Below are positions 10,136-19,468 of a stretch of 64,000 nucleotides of DNA, one piece after another. The position numbers and the translations under genes were made by a program. A model generated the notes under the pieces. The model saw only the letters and a list, made by a program, of their open reading frames with translations. It did no database searches and was not told the DNA's origin. Numbering within the stretch: position 1 is the first letter of the stretch; every line of letters starts with the position of its first letter. The stretch covers positions 3,108,501-3,172,500 of the forward strand of contig NZ_CP145886.1 in the NCBI RefSeq assembly GCF_038049935.1. Direction: 5' to 3'. Source of the stretch: Rossellomorea sp. y25. Lineage in GTDB: Bacteria; Bacillota; Bacilli; Bacillales; Bacillaceae_B.

Positions 10136-10164
10136 ATTATAGAAATATTCACTGTATTTGTCAA
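10136..10164 (-). promoter_or_regulatory. Consensus sigma-A promoter of alaS
   Basis: Perfect TTGACA (complement 10159-10164) and TATAAT (complement 10136-10141) separated by exactly 17 bases, just upstream of the T-box leader. Confidence 0.92.
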
Positions 10165-10185
10165 TGTTGATTCTTATTTTTTCAG

Positions 10186-11262
10186 TTAATCTCCCCCTGC
10201 TGCATGAATGAAATGGGTTCGTCCATGTAAAATCGCTACTTTTACCACAGCTAAAAAAGGCACTGCCACAATCATGCCGATCACACCCCCTACTTCACCA
10301 CCAATGATAAGGGCAGCCATAATAAACAGTGGATGCATATGAAGGCTTTTTCCGACAATGAGGGGCGATAAGATATTCCCCTCCAGGAATTGGAGAACTA
10401 CGACCATGATGACGACATATATCATCATATTGACAGAGATCGTACTTGCCACAATGGCAGCTGGAACCGCTCCGATAATCGGTCCGAAATAGGGTATTAC
10501 ATTGGTTACTCCAATGATCAATCCGAGGATCAAGGGATACTTCATACCGATTAACCAGAGTGTTAATGCTGAAAGTCCCCCAATGATCAAACAAACTAAA
10601 AGCTGTCCCCGGATATAACCTCCCAGCGATTCATCCACATCCCTTGAAAATGAAATCGCGCTGTTCCTCCATTTTTTAGGGGTAAGCTGCCACAGGAATT
10701 TTTTCACTTTCGTAATATCCTTTAATAAATAAAAAGATACAAAGGGAATAATTGCAACAAGCAGAAAGCTGTTCATAAACTTCATCACAGTGGCCAGAAC
10801 GACTGCGACAAGCCCCGTCAACCAGGCTTCGATCCCGTCAATTCTTTCCTCTAATTGAGATTGTATTCCGTCTGGCCAAGTGGAGGTCTCGCTTTGCACA
10901 TAGTCCAGCCACCTCTGGTATTGTTTTGTAAAAAGTGGCGCATTCTCTGATAAATCTTTCAGCTGATGTATGATGATCGGAGTCCCCTTATAGACCGCGT
11001 ACCCTAATCCTCCAAAGAAAAGGATGTAGATGAGCATGATCGCTATTCCTCTATGAATGCCCGCCTCATGGATTTTTTCTACTATTGGATGAAGCAAATA
11101 GGCAATGAATCCCCCTATCAGGAAGGGTAGAAGCGAAAAGAACAATACTTCCAGGACCGGATGCCATACAGGCTTTAATAAGTAGAGAATATATAGGAAT
11201 AAAGCAAGAATAAGAGCTATTGAAAGTCGGTACAACCATTTGGCATAGGGTCTCTTTTCCAT
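10186..11262 (-). CDS. yrrI: AI-2E family membrane protein (YrrI)
   Basis: 358 residues with about seven or eight transmembrane segments. The first two are at roughly residues 15-35 and 38-60; a long soluble stretch (about 100-140) precedes the second cluster, which includes GGYIRGQLLVCLIIGGLSAL and the proline-rich GVTNVIPYFGPIIGAVPAA motif typical of the AI-2E/PerM permease family. Members include transporters and Na+/H+ antiporters; the substrate cannot be assigned. The ATG at 11262 is preceded by a perfect AAGGAGGTG site; the in-frame GTG further upstream lies inside that site. Position next to alaS is conserved with B. subtilis. Confidence 0.9.
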   Translation of the reverse strand: MEKRPYAKWLYRLSIALILALFLYILYLLKPVWHPVLEVLFFSLLPFLIGGFIAYLLHPIVEKIHEAGIHRGIAIMLIYILFFGGLGYAVYKGTPIIIHQLKDLSENAPLFTKQYQRWLDYVQSETSTWPDGIQSQLEERIDGIEAWLTGLVAVVLATVMKFMNSFLLVAIIPFVSFYLLKDITKVKKFLWQLTPKKWRNSAISFSRDVDESLGGYIRGQLLVCLIIGGLSALTLWLIGMKYPLILGLIIGVTNVIPYFGPIIGAVPAAIVASTISVNMMIYVVIMVVVLQFLEGNILSPLIVGKSLHMHPLFIMAALIIGGEVGGVIGMIVAVPFLAVVKVAILHGRTHFIHAAGGD

Positions 11263-11400
11263 TATTAACACCTCCTTCTCTTCTTCCCTAGTGTTGGAAT
11301 GTAGGAGGGTATTTTATTCATTGGACATAAACAAAAGCATGATGGGAGACTAGGGCATATCTGGAACTAAATCGGTGGGGATGTAAGGAGCGAGAGTCTT

Positions 11401-11460
11401 TTCGCTGATATATCGGGAATTTCGCTGATAAAACAAAAATTCCGCTGATATCCAAATAGC
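11401..11460. repeat. Three-unit array with exact 20-bp period
   Basis: TTCGCTGATA at 11401-11410 and 11421-11430, and TCCGCTGATA at 11441-11450, each followed by a different A/T-rich 10-base segment. It lies in the 308-base gap between the AI-2E gene and yrzQ. Nothing else was recognised in 11263-11534. Confidence 0.85.
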
Positions 11461-11534
11461 AGCTGCTTATATCAATAAAGATTTAGTGATTTTTCTTTGT
11501 ATCTAAGTTCCTTCATATGAAAAACCAGGAAAAT

Positions 11535-11561
11535 AAAAAAAGACTGACCCGAAAGTCAGCC
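11535..11561 (-). terminator. Terminator of the yrzQ transcript
   Basis: Minus-strand GGCTGAC and GTCAGTC pair (one G-U) around a short loop, followed by seven T, eleven bases past the yrzQ stop. Confidence 0.85.
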
Positions 11562-11571
11562 TTTTTAGCTG

Positions 11572-11703
11572 TTAAAAAAGTTTCTTTACTTGTTTACGAA
11601 TTCGTTTCATTTGTCTTTGGTTCATCATATTGGATCTTTGTGAATAGATGGAAGCCGCAATTCCTGCTCCAAAACCAACGATGGATGCAAATGTTTTGTT
11701 CAA
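11572..11703 (-). CDS. yrzQ: Small DUF3918 (YrzQ-like) protein
   Basis: 43 residues. It reads MNKTFASIVGFGAG then a hydrophobic/alanine stretch, SQRSNMMNQR and the basic tail KRIRKQVKKLF. I match this to the DUF3918/YrzQ family from memory of the MNKT start and the basic C-terminus. Function unknown; an amphipathic or short membrane helix plus positive tail is compatible with membrane association. The start is TTG, seven bases after AGAGGTG; a GTG four codons earlier abuts the site. It is co-directional with the zinc-ribbon gene 15 bases upstream and is followed by a strong terminator. Confidence 0.75.
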   Translation of the reverse strand: MNKTFASIVGFGAGIAASIYSQRSNMMNQRQMKRIRKQVKKLF

Positions 11704-11718
11704 GAAAGACACCTCTTC

Positions 11719-11904
11719 CTAGCTTAGTCGGCGTTCTTCCTCATCAAACAAGTCGTCTAAGGAGCTCAGTGATCCATCCTCTTCCACTTGATGAGTATGA
11801 ATGACTCCCTTTGACAAGGAAAGCTCTATATAGCAACCCCAACAATAATATTGGTTGATGCCGATCTTTCCAATATCTTTGCTCTGACAATTTGGACACT
11901 TCAT
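11719..11904 (-). CDS. Small zinc-ribbon protein of unknown function
   Basis: 61 residues. Two CxxC pairs, MKCPNCQSKDIGKIG and YYCWGCYIE (Cys at about 3, 6, 21 and 24), form a zinc ribbon; the C-terminal half is acidic (EEDGSLSSLDDLFDEEERR). This layout is common in small Bacillus proteins, and B. subtilis has small yrz genes at this place, but I do not recall an exact match. It precedes yrzQ in a probable two-gene operon. A GAGGTGAA site precedes the ATG, and a 6-bp inverted repeat lies about 20 bases upstream of the start. Confidence 0.75.
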   Translation of the reverse strand: MKCPNCQSKDIGKIGINQYYCWGCYIELSLSKGVIHTHQVEEDGSLSSLDDLFDEEERRLS

Positions 11905-11924
11905 CGGTAAGGTTCACCTCTATT

Positions 11925-11940
11925 ACACCAAACCTGGTGT
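11925..11940. repeat. Short inverted repeat upstream of the zinc-ribbon gene
   Basis: ACACCA-AACC-TGGTGT, perfectly symmetric in its arms, lies just upstream of the ribosome binding site. It may be an operator or a leader hairpin. No clear terminator for bioB and no other feature was seen in 11941-12107. Confidence 0.5.
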
Positions 11941-12107
11941 GTATTCCCTACCATCATGACCAATCCGAGCCCGTTTTATACTTGTTCAATGAGAATATCC
12001 ACCCAAACGATGTTTAATCACCGTTCTTATATAGTGTGGGATATTTTCTTGATTTCATAAGGAGTAACCTTTTCCAAAGCACCCACCTAAATTTACTTAT
12101 TCGATTT

Positions 12108-13109
12108 TCAAGATGTTGCCTGCTCACTTACTTCCTTCACATAATCAACCTCAAACCCCAGATCTTCAAGCATTTGGTGATCTGCTGTGCCTTCCTGGCC
12201 GGCTGTCGTTAAGTAATCACCAACGAAAATCGAGTTGGCCGGATAAAGTCCAAGTGGCTGTAAACTGCGCAGATTCACTTCCCGTCCCCCTGAAATACGG
12301 ATCTCTTTAGTCGGGTTGATGAAACGCATTAAACAAAGAACCTTCAAACAATATCTCGGATCGAGGTCGTTTGTTCCTTCAAGAGGTGTACCATCTATAG
12401 CATGCAAGAAGTTCACGGGAATGGAGTCGGCATCCAGCACCTTTAAACTGCGGGACATATCAACCACATCCTGCAATGTCTCTTTCATGCCGACTATGAT
12501 TCCGGAACAGGGAGAAATCCCTTGTGCTTTCGCTTGTTCAACGGTATTCACCCTGTCTTCATAGGTATGGGAAGTGGTGATGTTTTCATGATGGTTCTCT
12601 GAAGTATTGATGTTATGGTTATAACGGTCCACCCCTGCTTCCTTTAACCGTTTCGCCTGATCTTCTTTTAATAAGCCTAAACATGCACATACTTTTAAGT
12701 TATACTGCTCTTTGATTTCCTTTACTGCCGAAACCACATGATCGACTTCACGATTGCTCGGGCCCCTTCCACTCGCCACAATACAATATGTTCCCACATT
12801 TAGCTGATGAGCATTTTGGGCTCCTTTTAATATTGTCTCTTTATCCACCATACGATATTTCTCGATCGGAGCATTTGAAACAATGGACTGTGAACAATAG
12901 CCGCAGTTTTCAGGGCATAAACCTGATTTCGTATTGATGATCATATTTAATTTCACTTTGTTTCCATAATAATGTTTTCGAATCAGGTAAGCGCTATGCA
13001 ATAATTCCAGAAGCTCGTCATCCGGACTTTGTAAAATCGATAAAGCCTCTTCATTTGTGATTTCTTCTCCCTCAATCACTCCAAGTGCCAGTTCCTTCCA
13101 CGTTTTCAT
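12108..13109 (-). CDS. bioB: Biotin synthase
   Basis: 333 residues, normal length. A radical SAM enzyme that inserts sulfur into dethiobiotin. The radical SAM cluster motif CPENCGYCSQS is at residues about 67-77, downstream cysteines in YCIVASGRG and VCACLGLL and the SGGREVNLR arginine motif belong to the second Fe-S cluster and substrate pocket. It follows bioY by 17 bases and should be co-transcribed with it from the BirA-controlled promoter. No bioA, bioD, bioF or bioW is present in the window. Confidence 0.97.
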   Translation of the reverse strand: MKTWKELALGVIEGEEITNEEALSILQSPDDELLELLHSAYLIRKHYYGNKVKLNMIINTKSGLCPENCGYCSQSIVSNAPIEKYRMVDKETILKGAQNAHQLNVGTYCIVASGRGPSNREVDHVVSAVKEIKEQYNLKVCACLGLLKEDQAKRLKEAGVDRYNHNINTSENHHENITTSHTYEDRVNTVEQAKAQGISPCSGIIVGMKETLQDVVDMSRSLKVLDADSIPVNFLHAIDGTPLEGTNDLDPRYCLKVLCLMRFINPTKEIRISGGREVNLRSLQPLGLYPANSIFVGDYLTTAGQEGTADHQMLEDLGFEVDYVKEVSEQATS

Positions 13110-13126
13110 GTGAAATTCCTCCCCTT

Positions 13127-13723
13127 TTATGCCGCTCTTTTTATATTCTTAAATGTACTCTTTGACAGGACCGATTTCTCAAGGCGATGAGCCATCATTC
13201 CAGCACACACGGCTAATATGATATCCTTCGGTAAAGGTACCACCATCCAGGCCCATGCAAGTTTATATGTAAATCCTTCAGGAGCTGCAGCCCAAAGTTT
13301 GTACGCTGCATACATCCAGTTCGTACCGACCACATAATTGACAGTCATCCCGACTAGAGCCGCGAAAATGTAGACCTTGATTCCTTTATGTTTTTCTACG
13401 ATTTTACCTGTAATGTATGCTGTAAGAATAAACGAAACGATAAATCCGAATGTCGGGCTCACAATAGAGGATAATCCTGCTCCAAATCGTGCAAATACCG
13501 GAACACCCACGAGTCCCACCAGTGCGTACACTGTCATGGAAATGGCCCCGACCCTGCTTCCAAGAATCGCTCCAGCTAAAATGGCGAAGAACGTTTGTAA
13601 CGTAATGGGAACACCGCCCACTACCATAAAAGGTACGAATGTCGTGATGTTGGCACCTATCGCCATAAGTGCAACAAACATCCCTGCCAGTGTAAGATCG
13701 ATTGTCCTTAATTTTCTGTTCAT
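13127..13723 (-). CDS. bioY: Biotin transporter BioY
   Basis: 198 residues, six predicted transmembrane segments, an S component of an ECF-type biotin transporter. Typical BioY features are the first helix LTLAGMFVALMAIGANITTF, then GGVPITLQTFFAILAGAILGSRVGAISMTVYALVGLVGVPVFARF (given here in pieces: GVPITLQTF, ILGSRVGA, YALVGLVGVPVF) and PTFGFIVSF. The open frame extends upstream to 13888, but that stretch includes the promoter and operator, so the ATG at 13723, with a GGGGGAAG site, is taken. Confidence 0.95.
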   Translation of the reverse strand: MNRKLRTIDLTLAGMFVALMAIGANITTFVPFMVVGGVPITLQTFFAILAGAILGSRVGAISMTVYALVGLVGVPVFARFGAGLSSIVSPTFGFIVSFILTAYITGKIVEKHKGIKVYIFAALVGMTVNYVVGTNWMYAAYKLWAAAPEGFTYKLAWAWMVVPLPKDIILAVCAGMMAHRLEKSVLSKSTFKNIKRAA

Positions 13724-13758
13724 CTGTCTTCCCCCATCTGTCTTTTTTCTACAAGATA

Positions 13759-13812
13759 AGGATATCGCTTTCTTTAAATATATGTCAACTTTATTTTGTT
13801 TTAAGTTAACAA
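13759..13812 (-). promoter_or_regulatory. Promoter and BirA operator of bioY-bioB
   Basis: On the minus strand TTGTTAAC (complement 13805-13812), 15 bases, then GTTGACAT (complement 13782-13789) fits the known BirA operator layout TTGTTAAC-N15-GTTAACAA with two changes. The right half contains the -35 TTGACA (13783-13788), followed after 18 bases by TATCCT (13759-13764). BirA bound to biotinyl-AMP would therefore block this promoter. Confidence 0.88.
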
Positions 13813-13897
13813 TTATCATGATCATTAATGGCAATAACCAATAGAAAAAGGTCAACGAAGGAATAATTTCTACAGGAGAAATATTCATTCGTTGACC

Positions 13898-16288
13898 TTA
13901 TGCTTTCATGAAATCATAGGGACTGATGCCTTCCATTCCAATCATTGGATCCTCATTCAGCAAGATTTCTTCAATGGGTAAACCTTCTTCAGGAGAAACT
14001 GCCGTGTTTTCTGCAGCGGTTAAACCGTTCAGTTTCTCGCTTAGGGTCGTTTTGCGGAGAAAATCATCTTCCCTCTCTACTCCAAGGGTAAAAGCATCAA
14101 GCTCCCCACAAAGAATGAGGAATTGCTTGCTCCTGGTAATGGCAGTGTAAAGAAGATTTCTTCTCAGCATCCGATAATAGCTTTTCACGACAGGTAAGAT
14201 CACAATGGGAAACTCACTTCCTTGTGACTTATGGATCGAGCAGCAATACGCATGGGTAATTTGCATGAGATCTTGCCTCGTATAGGTGACCTCATTTCCC
14301 TCATATGAAACAATGATCATATCTTGCTTCTCGGTGTTTTCCTTCGCATAAAAGATCGAGACGATTTCACCGATATCCCCGTTGAAAACATTGTTTTCAG
14401 GTTGATTGACAAGTTGAAGAACCTTATCCCCAATACGATATTTCACATCTCCAAAGGCGATCTCTTTCCGGGTACCGTCATTGCTATTGAAAATTTCCTG
14501 AAGAAGCTCATTCAATCGGTCGATACCTGCAGGGCCTCGATACATAGGAGCTAGGACCTGTATATCCTTTGGGGAGTACCCTTTTTTCTTCGCGTTCTCA
14601 ACGACTTTTTGAACGACTTCGGATATTTGATTGGTTCTGCATGGGAAGAAGGATCGATCCTTTTGCTGTTTGGTCAGGTCTTGAGGTACCTGTCCCCTTT
14701 TCATATAATGAGCAAGTTCAATAATGGAGGAGCCCTCTTCCTGTCTATAAATATCCGTTAACCTGACTGTTGGCACCACTTCCGATTTCAATAGGTCCTT
14801 TAGTACCTGGCCAGGACCGACAGACGGTAATTGATCCTCATCCCCGACAAGTATCACTTGAATATCCTCAGGCAGGGCCTTCAATAATTGATGGGCAAGC
14901 CACGTGTCGACCATGGACACTTCATCCACAATTAACAACTTTCCTTCAATCGCCCGTTCTTCATCACTCTTAAATCCTTCTTGACCGTTCCAGCCTAAAA
15001 GTCGGTGAATCGTCATGGCAGGGAGGCCCGTGGATTCTGTCATGCGCTTTGCCGCTCGACCAGTCGGGGCTGTCAGTAAGACAGGAAAGGGTTCATCCTT
15101 GTAATCCTTGGGATCCAAGGAGCAGCCATGGAGATCCGCAAACAGCTCCACAATCCCCTGAATGACGGTCGTCTTACCGGTTCCGGGTCCTCCGGTTAAC
15201 AGAAGCATGGGGGACATCAACGCTGTTTCGATGGCTTCTTTTTGTGAAGGTGCGTATTGAACTCCCAGTCGGTCCTCCAGTGCTCCAAGTGATAGAAGAA
15301 ATTCGGATTGAGGAAATTGATCTTTATATTGGGTTTGAGACAAAATCTTTTCAATGTTTGTCACGATTCCTTTTTCCGAGAAGTAAAGAGAAGGAACATA
15401 TACCTTTGTGCCTTCTCCAATGACTTTACCCTCTTCCTCCAAGGAAACCAGTTGACTGGATATTTCAGTGTAATCGACCTTTTCGGGCTGACTTTTCTCA
15501 AGCAGCTCCTTCACCGTAACAATGAGTTCTTCTGCTTCGAGATACACATGGCCCTGCTTCACACATGTTTGCTCAAGGGTGTATAAACAGCCTGCTTTGA
15601 TCCGGTCGGGATGACTGCCTGTCAACCCGATCTTAGAACCAATCTCATCGGCCCGGGTAAAGCCGATTCCTTCAATATCTTCCACAAGCTTATAAGGATT
15701 ATTTTGAATGATATCAAGTGCCTGCTCTTTATAGGCTTGATAGACCTTCATGGAAATTTGGGGGCCAAATCCCAGGTCATTCAGCATGATCATGACCCGC
15801 TCCAAGCCTTGATGCTCGGAAAGCGTATCATAAATACTTTTCGCCTTTTCCTTTGGAAGCTTTGGAATTTCATCCAGCAGGCTCGGATTTTCGAGTATTT
15901 TGGTTATGGCGTTTTCCCCGATATGCTCCACTATCTTCTCAGCTGTTTTCTTCCCGATTCCTTTAAATAAATCACTTGATAAATAATGGACGACACCTTG
16001 TGTGGTTTGTGGGATTTCTTTCTTGAAATGCTTTGCATGAAACTGCATGCCAAACTTTGGGTGATCTTGAAACCTCCCATAAAACACGTAGGTCTCATCT
16101 TCATGAATCTTAGGAAAATTCCCGGTTACGACCGCTTCTTTGTCTTCATAAGTATCATTCGTTTCGTCCACCCGGATCCGGACGACGGTATAGAGATTTT
16201 CCTCATTATGAAAAATCGTGACAAGATGCCTTCCTTTTATATAGATTTCTTCCTCACCAAACAGCTTTAAAGAATCTTGCTGGCTCAA
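13898..16288 (-). CDS. recD2: ATP-dependent helicase RecD2
   Basis: 796 residues. A SF1B 5'-3' DNA helicase acting in repair and replication fork maintenance without RecBC. An N-terminal OB-like domain (about 1-90) leads to tandem helix-hairpin-helix segments (around GIGKKTAEKIVEHIG and IEGIGFTRADEIG), then the helicase core: Walker A LLTGGPGTGKTTV (about 356-368), APTGRAAKRM, Walker B LLIVDEVSMVD, GDEDQLPSVGPG and the C-terminal HAYCCSIHKSQGSEFP and YTAITRSK motifs. The start is TTG with an AGGGGG site nine bases upstream. It corresponds to yrrC, adjacent to the TPR gene as in B. subtilis. Confidence 0.96.
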   Translation of the reverse strand: MSQQDSLKLFGEEEIYIKGRHLVTIFHNEENLYTVVRIRVDETNDTYEDKEAVVTGNFPKIHEDETYVFYGRFQDHPKFGMQFHAKHFKKEIPQTTQGVVHYLSSDLFKGIGKKTAEKIVEHIGENAITKILENPSLLDEIPKLPKEKAKSIYDTLSEHQGLERVMIMLNDLGFGPQISMKVYQAYKEQALDIIQNNPYKLVEDIEGIGFTRADEIGSKIGLTGSHPDRIKAGCLYTLEQTCVKQGHVYLEAEELIVTVKELLEKSQPEKVDYTEISSQLVSLEEEGKVIGEGTKVYVPSLYFSEKGIVTNIEKILSQTQYKDQFPQSEFLLSLGALEDRLGVQYAPSQKEAIETALMSPMLLLTGGPGTGKTTVIQGIVELFADLHGCSLDPKDYKDEPFPVLLTAPTGRAAKRMTESTGLPAMTIHRLLGWNGQEGFKSDEERAIEGKLLIVDEVSMVDTWLAHQLLKALPEDIQVILVGDEDQLPSVGPGQVLKDLLKSEVVPTVRLTDIYRQEEGSSIIELAHYMKRGQVPQDLTKQQKDRSFFPCRTNQISEVVQKVVENAKKKGYSPKDIQVLAPMYRGPAGIDRLNELLQEIFNSNDGTRKEIAFGDVKYRIGDKVLQLVNQPENNVFNGDIGEIVSIFYAKENTEKQDMIIVSYEGNEVTYTRQDLMQITHAYCCSIHKSQGSEFPIVILPVVKSYYRMLRRNLLYTAITRSKQFLILCGELDAFTLGVEREDDFLRKTTLSEKLNGLTAAENTAVSPEEGLPIEEILLNEDPMIGMEGISPYDFMKA

Positions 16289-16305
16289 ATCAGTGAACCC
16301 CCTAA

Positions 16306-16977
16306 CTATTCACTTTGTTCATTTTTCAGCTTTTCGATCATCTTGATGCCATAACCCGCCAGCATATGATCTGGTTGAACTTCGATTGCTTTGTTGAAAT
16401 ACATCAGTGCCGTGTTTGCATCATCCTTATGACCTGCAAAGGCAACCCCTAAGTTGTAGTAAGCATCTGCGTGAGTTGGATCTGCTTCCACTACTTGAGA
16501 TAATTGCGCAATCGCTTCTTCGTATGCTTCAACCTTCGCTAAGCATAGACCTAACTGGAAGCGCGCCTCTGTATCCTCTTCATTCAGTTCGACACTTCGT
16601 TGCAAGTAAGGAAGAGCCAGTCTCGGCTGCTCTAATTGGAACAGGCTGACTCCGAGCATAAAGTAGACATCGGCATTCTCCATTCCCTTTGAAACAGCTT
16701 TTTCAAATTGATCCTTTGCTTCATCAAAGTTATTCTCGTTAAAGTACAGGTTCCCCAGGGAATAATAGGCTGCCCCTGCATTCTCATCGATTGAGATTGC
16801 ACGTTCAAAAAATTTCTTCGCCTTTTCGTTGTCTCCAACCGACATGAGTACGTTCCCAAAATTTATATACCCTACCGGATCCTTTGGATTTACTTCAATG
16901 GCTTCTGTAAAAAGTTTGACAGCCTCTTCTACTTTTCCTTCTTGCAATAACTCAATTCCTTTTAAATTCTTATCCAA
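16306..16977 (-). CDS. yrrB: Tetratricopeptide repeat protein (YrrB-like)
   Basis: 223 residues made almost wholly of six TPR units (from about residue 5 to 215), for example AVKLFTEAIEVNPKDPVGYI, AKKFFERAISIDENAGAAYY and ALMYFNKAIEVQPDHMLAGY. TPR arrays are protein-interaction scaffolds; the partner is unknown. The start is TTG at 16977, six bases after AGAGGTG; the 31-residue upstream extension of the open frame is rejected. It lies between mnmA and recD2, as in B. subtilis, where the location next to mnmA has suggested a role in tRNA modification or assembly. Confidence 0.9.
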   Translation of the reverse strand: MDKNLKGIELLQEGKVEEAVKLFTEAIEVNPKDPVGYINFGNVLMSVGDNEKAKKFFERAISIDENAGAAYYSLGNLYFNENNFDEAKDQFEKAVSKGMENADVYFMLGVSLFQLEQPRLALPYLQRSVELNEEDTEARFQLGLCLAKVEAYEEAIAQLSQVVEADPTHADAYYNLGVAFAGHKDDANTALMYFNKAIEVQPDHMLAGYGIKMIEKLKNEQSE

Positions 16978-17095
16978 TTCAAACACCTCTATATTTTCTT
17001 TATTTATGTATGCAAGCTGAGTAATGATTTTCTCACTTATCGTTACTAGTATAACATACGGGACTTTCAATTTCGGTATCGATCAATGATGAAAA

Positions 17096-17142
17096 AAGGA
17101 CTGAGAGAGGAGAGTTTGCACATCTCTTCTTCTCAGTCCTTT
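17096..17142 (-). terminator. Terminator after mnmA
   Basis: Minus-strand AAAGGACTGAGA pairs with TCTCAGTCCTTT across a loop of about 23 bases that itself holds a GAAGAGA/TCTCCTC pairing; it ends in TTTTTTC eight bases beyond the mnmA stop. Confidence 0.85.
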
Positions 17143-17150
17143 GGTCAGTG

Positions 17151-18287
<1,137 letters not shown>

Positions 18288-18313
18288 TCATTCGTCCAAT
18301 TGAGACGAACATA

Positions 18314-19456
18314 TTAAGATGTTAGACGTTTTACAATTTTTGCGACTTCATGGGCAGTCCAGACAATTTGTTCCTTCGTATTGCCCTGACCAAAGCTGAA
18401 ACGAATGGAGTTCCTTGTATTCTCAGACTGACTTCCAAACATCGCGACTAGTACATGCGAAGGCTCTATAGATCCAGCTGTGCAAGCAGAACCGCTTGAT
18501 ACAGCAATACCTGACATATCTAAATTCACCAGCATAGACTCAACATCCGTGCCAGGAAAGCTTAAGTTTAGCACATGGGGTAATCCATACTCAAGAGATC
18601 CGTTCTCCTCAAAGGCAATGTCTGCGCCGGCTAAGGTTTCTTTCAGTAAGACCTTGAAACCAGAGTACTTGGAAATTTTCTCTTCTATCGCATTTTGAGC
18701 AATTTCTACTGCCTTTCCCAGTCCAACAATGGCTGGGACGTTTTCTGTACCGGCACGGCGTTTTCTTTCCTGCTCTCCGCCGTATAATCCAGGCTGCAGA
18801 TCCATGTTTTTGTGTAAATAAAGGAATCCGATCCCTTTCGGACCATTGATCTTATGGCCTGAAACTGAAAGCAAATCAACCCCGAGCTCTTTCACATCGA
18901 TTTCTGTTAATCCGAAAGCTTGTACAGCATCAGTATGAAAATAAGCTTGATGATCCTGCAGAAGTTTTCCAATCTCTTTAATCGGCTGGATCGTCCCCAC
19001 CTCATTATTCCCAAACATGATCGTAACGAGGATCGTATCGTCGCGAAGTTCCTTTTGCAGTTCCTCCACCGATATCCTGCCTTTACGATCTACTGGCAGG
19101 TACGTCACCTCAAACCCTTTGGACTCTAAGAATTTACATGCATGTAAAACAGCATGATGCTCTGTTTGTGTGGTTATGATGTGATTCCCTTTACCTTTAT
19201 TCGCTTCGGCTGAACCGATAATGGCTAAATTATCCGCTTCCGTTCCACCGCTTGTAAAAATGATTTCATTGTAATCTGCATGGATACTTTGAGCAATGAT
19301 GGTTCGTGCATGATCGACAAGATGACGTGATGCACGGCCAAACGAATGAATGCTCGATGGATTACCAAAGGTCTCCCTCATCACTGAAGTCATTTCTTCA
19401 ATCACTTCAGGATGCATGGGGGACGTTGCAGCATGATCCAAATACACTCTTTCCAT
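18314..19456 (-). CDS. yrvO: Cysteine desulfurase (YrvO/IscS-like)
   Basis: 380 residues. A PLP enzyme that takes sulfur from cysteine. It starts MERVYLDHAATSPMHPEV; the PLP lysine lies in LLSVSGHKINGPKGIGFLY (around residue 205), and the active cysteine is in VSSGSACTAG (around 328). In B. subtilis YrvO passes sulfur directly to MnmA without an intermediate relay; the adjacent position of mnmA supports the same here. A second, different desulfurase at 60894 belongs to the NAD cluster. Confidence 0.95.
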   Translation of the reverse strand: MERVYLDHAATSPMHPEVIEEMTSVMRETFGNPSSIHSFGRASRHLVDHARTIIAQSIHADYNEIIFTSGGTEADNLAIIGSAEANKGKGNHIITTQTEHHAVLHACKFLESKGFEVTYLPVDRKGRISVEELQKELRDDTILVTIMFGNNEVGTIQPIKEIGKLLQDHQAYFHTDAVQAFGLTEIDVKELGVDLLSVSGHKINGPKGIGFLYLHKNMDLQPGLYGGEQERKRRAGTENVPAIVGLGKAVEIAQNAIEEKISKYSGFKVLLKETLAGADIAFEENGSLEYGLPHVLNLSFPGTDVESMLVNLDMSGIAVSSGSACTAGSIEPSHVLVAMFGSQSENTRNSIRFSFGQGNTKEQIVWTAHEVAKIVKRLTS

Positions 19457-19468
19457 TATAGTAACCTC

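Noticed and set aside
13724..13888. 55-residue N-terminal extension of BioY
   Set aside because: It covers the promoter and the BirA operator and lacks homology to BioY, which starts at the ATG at 13723.
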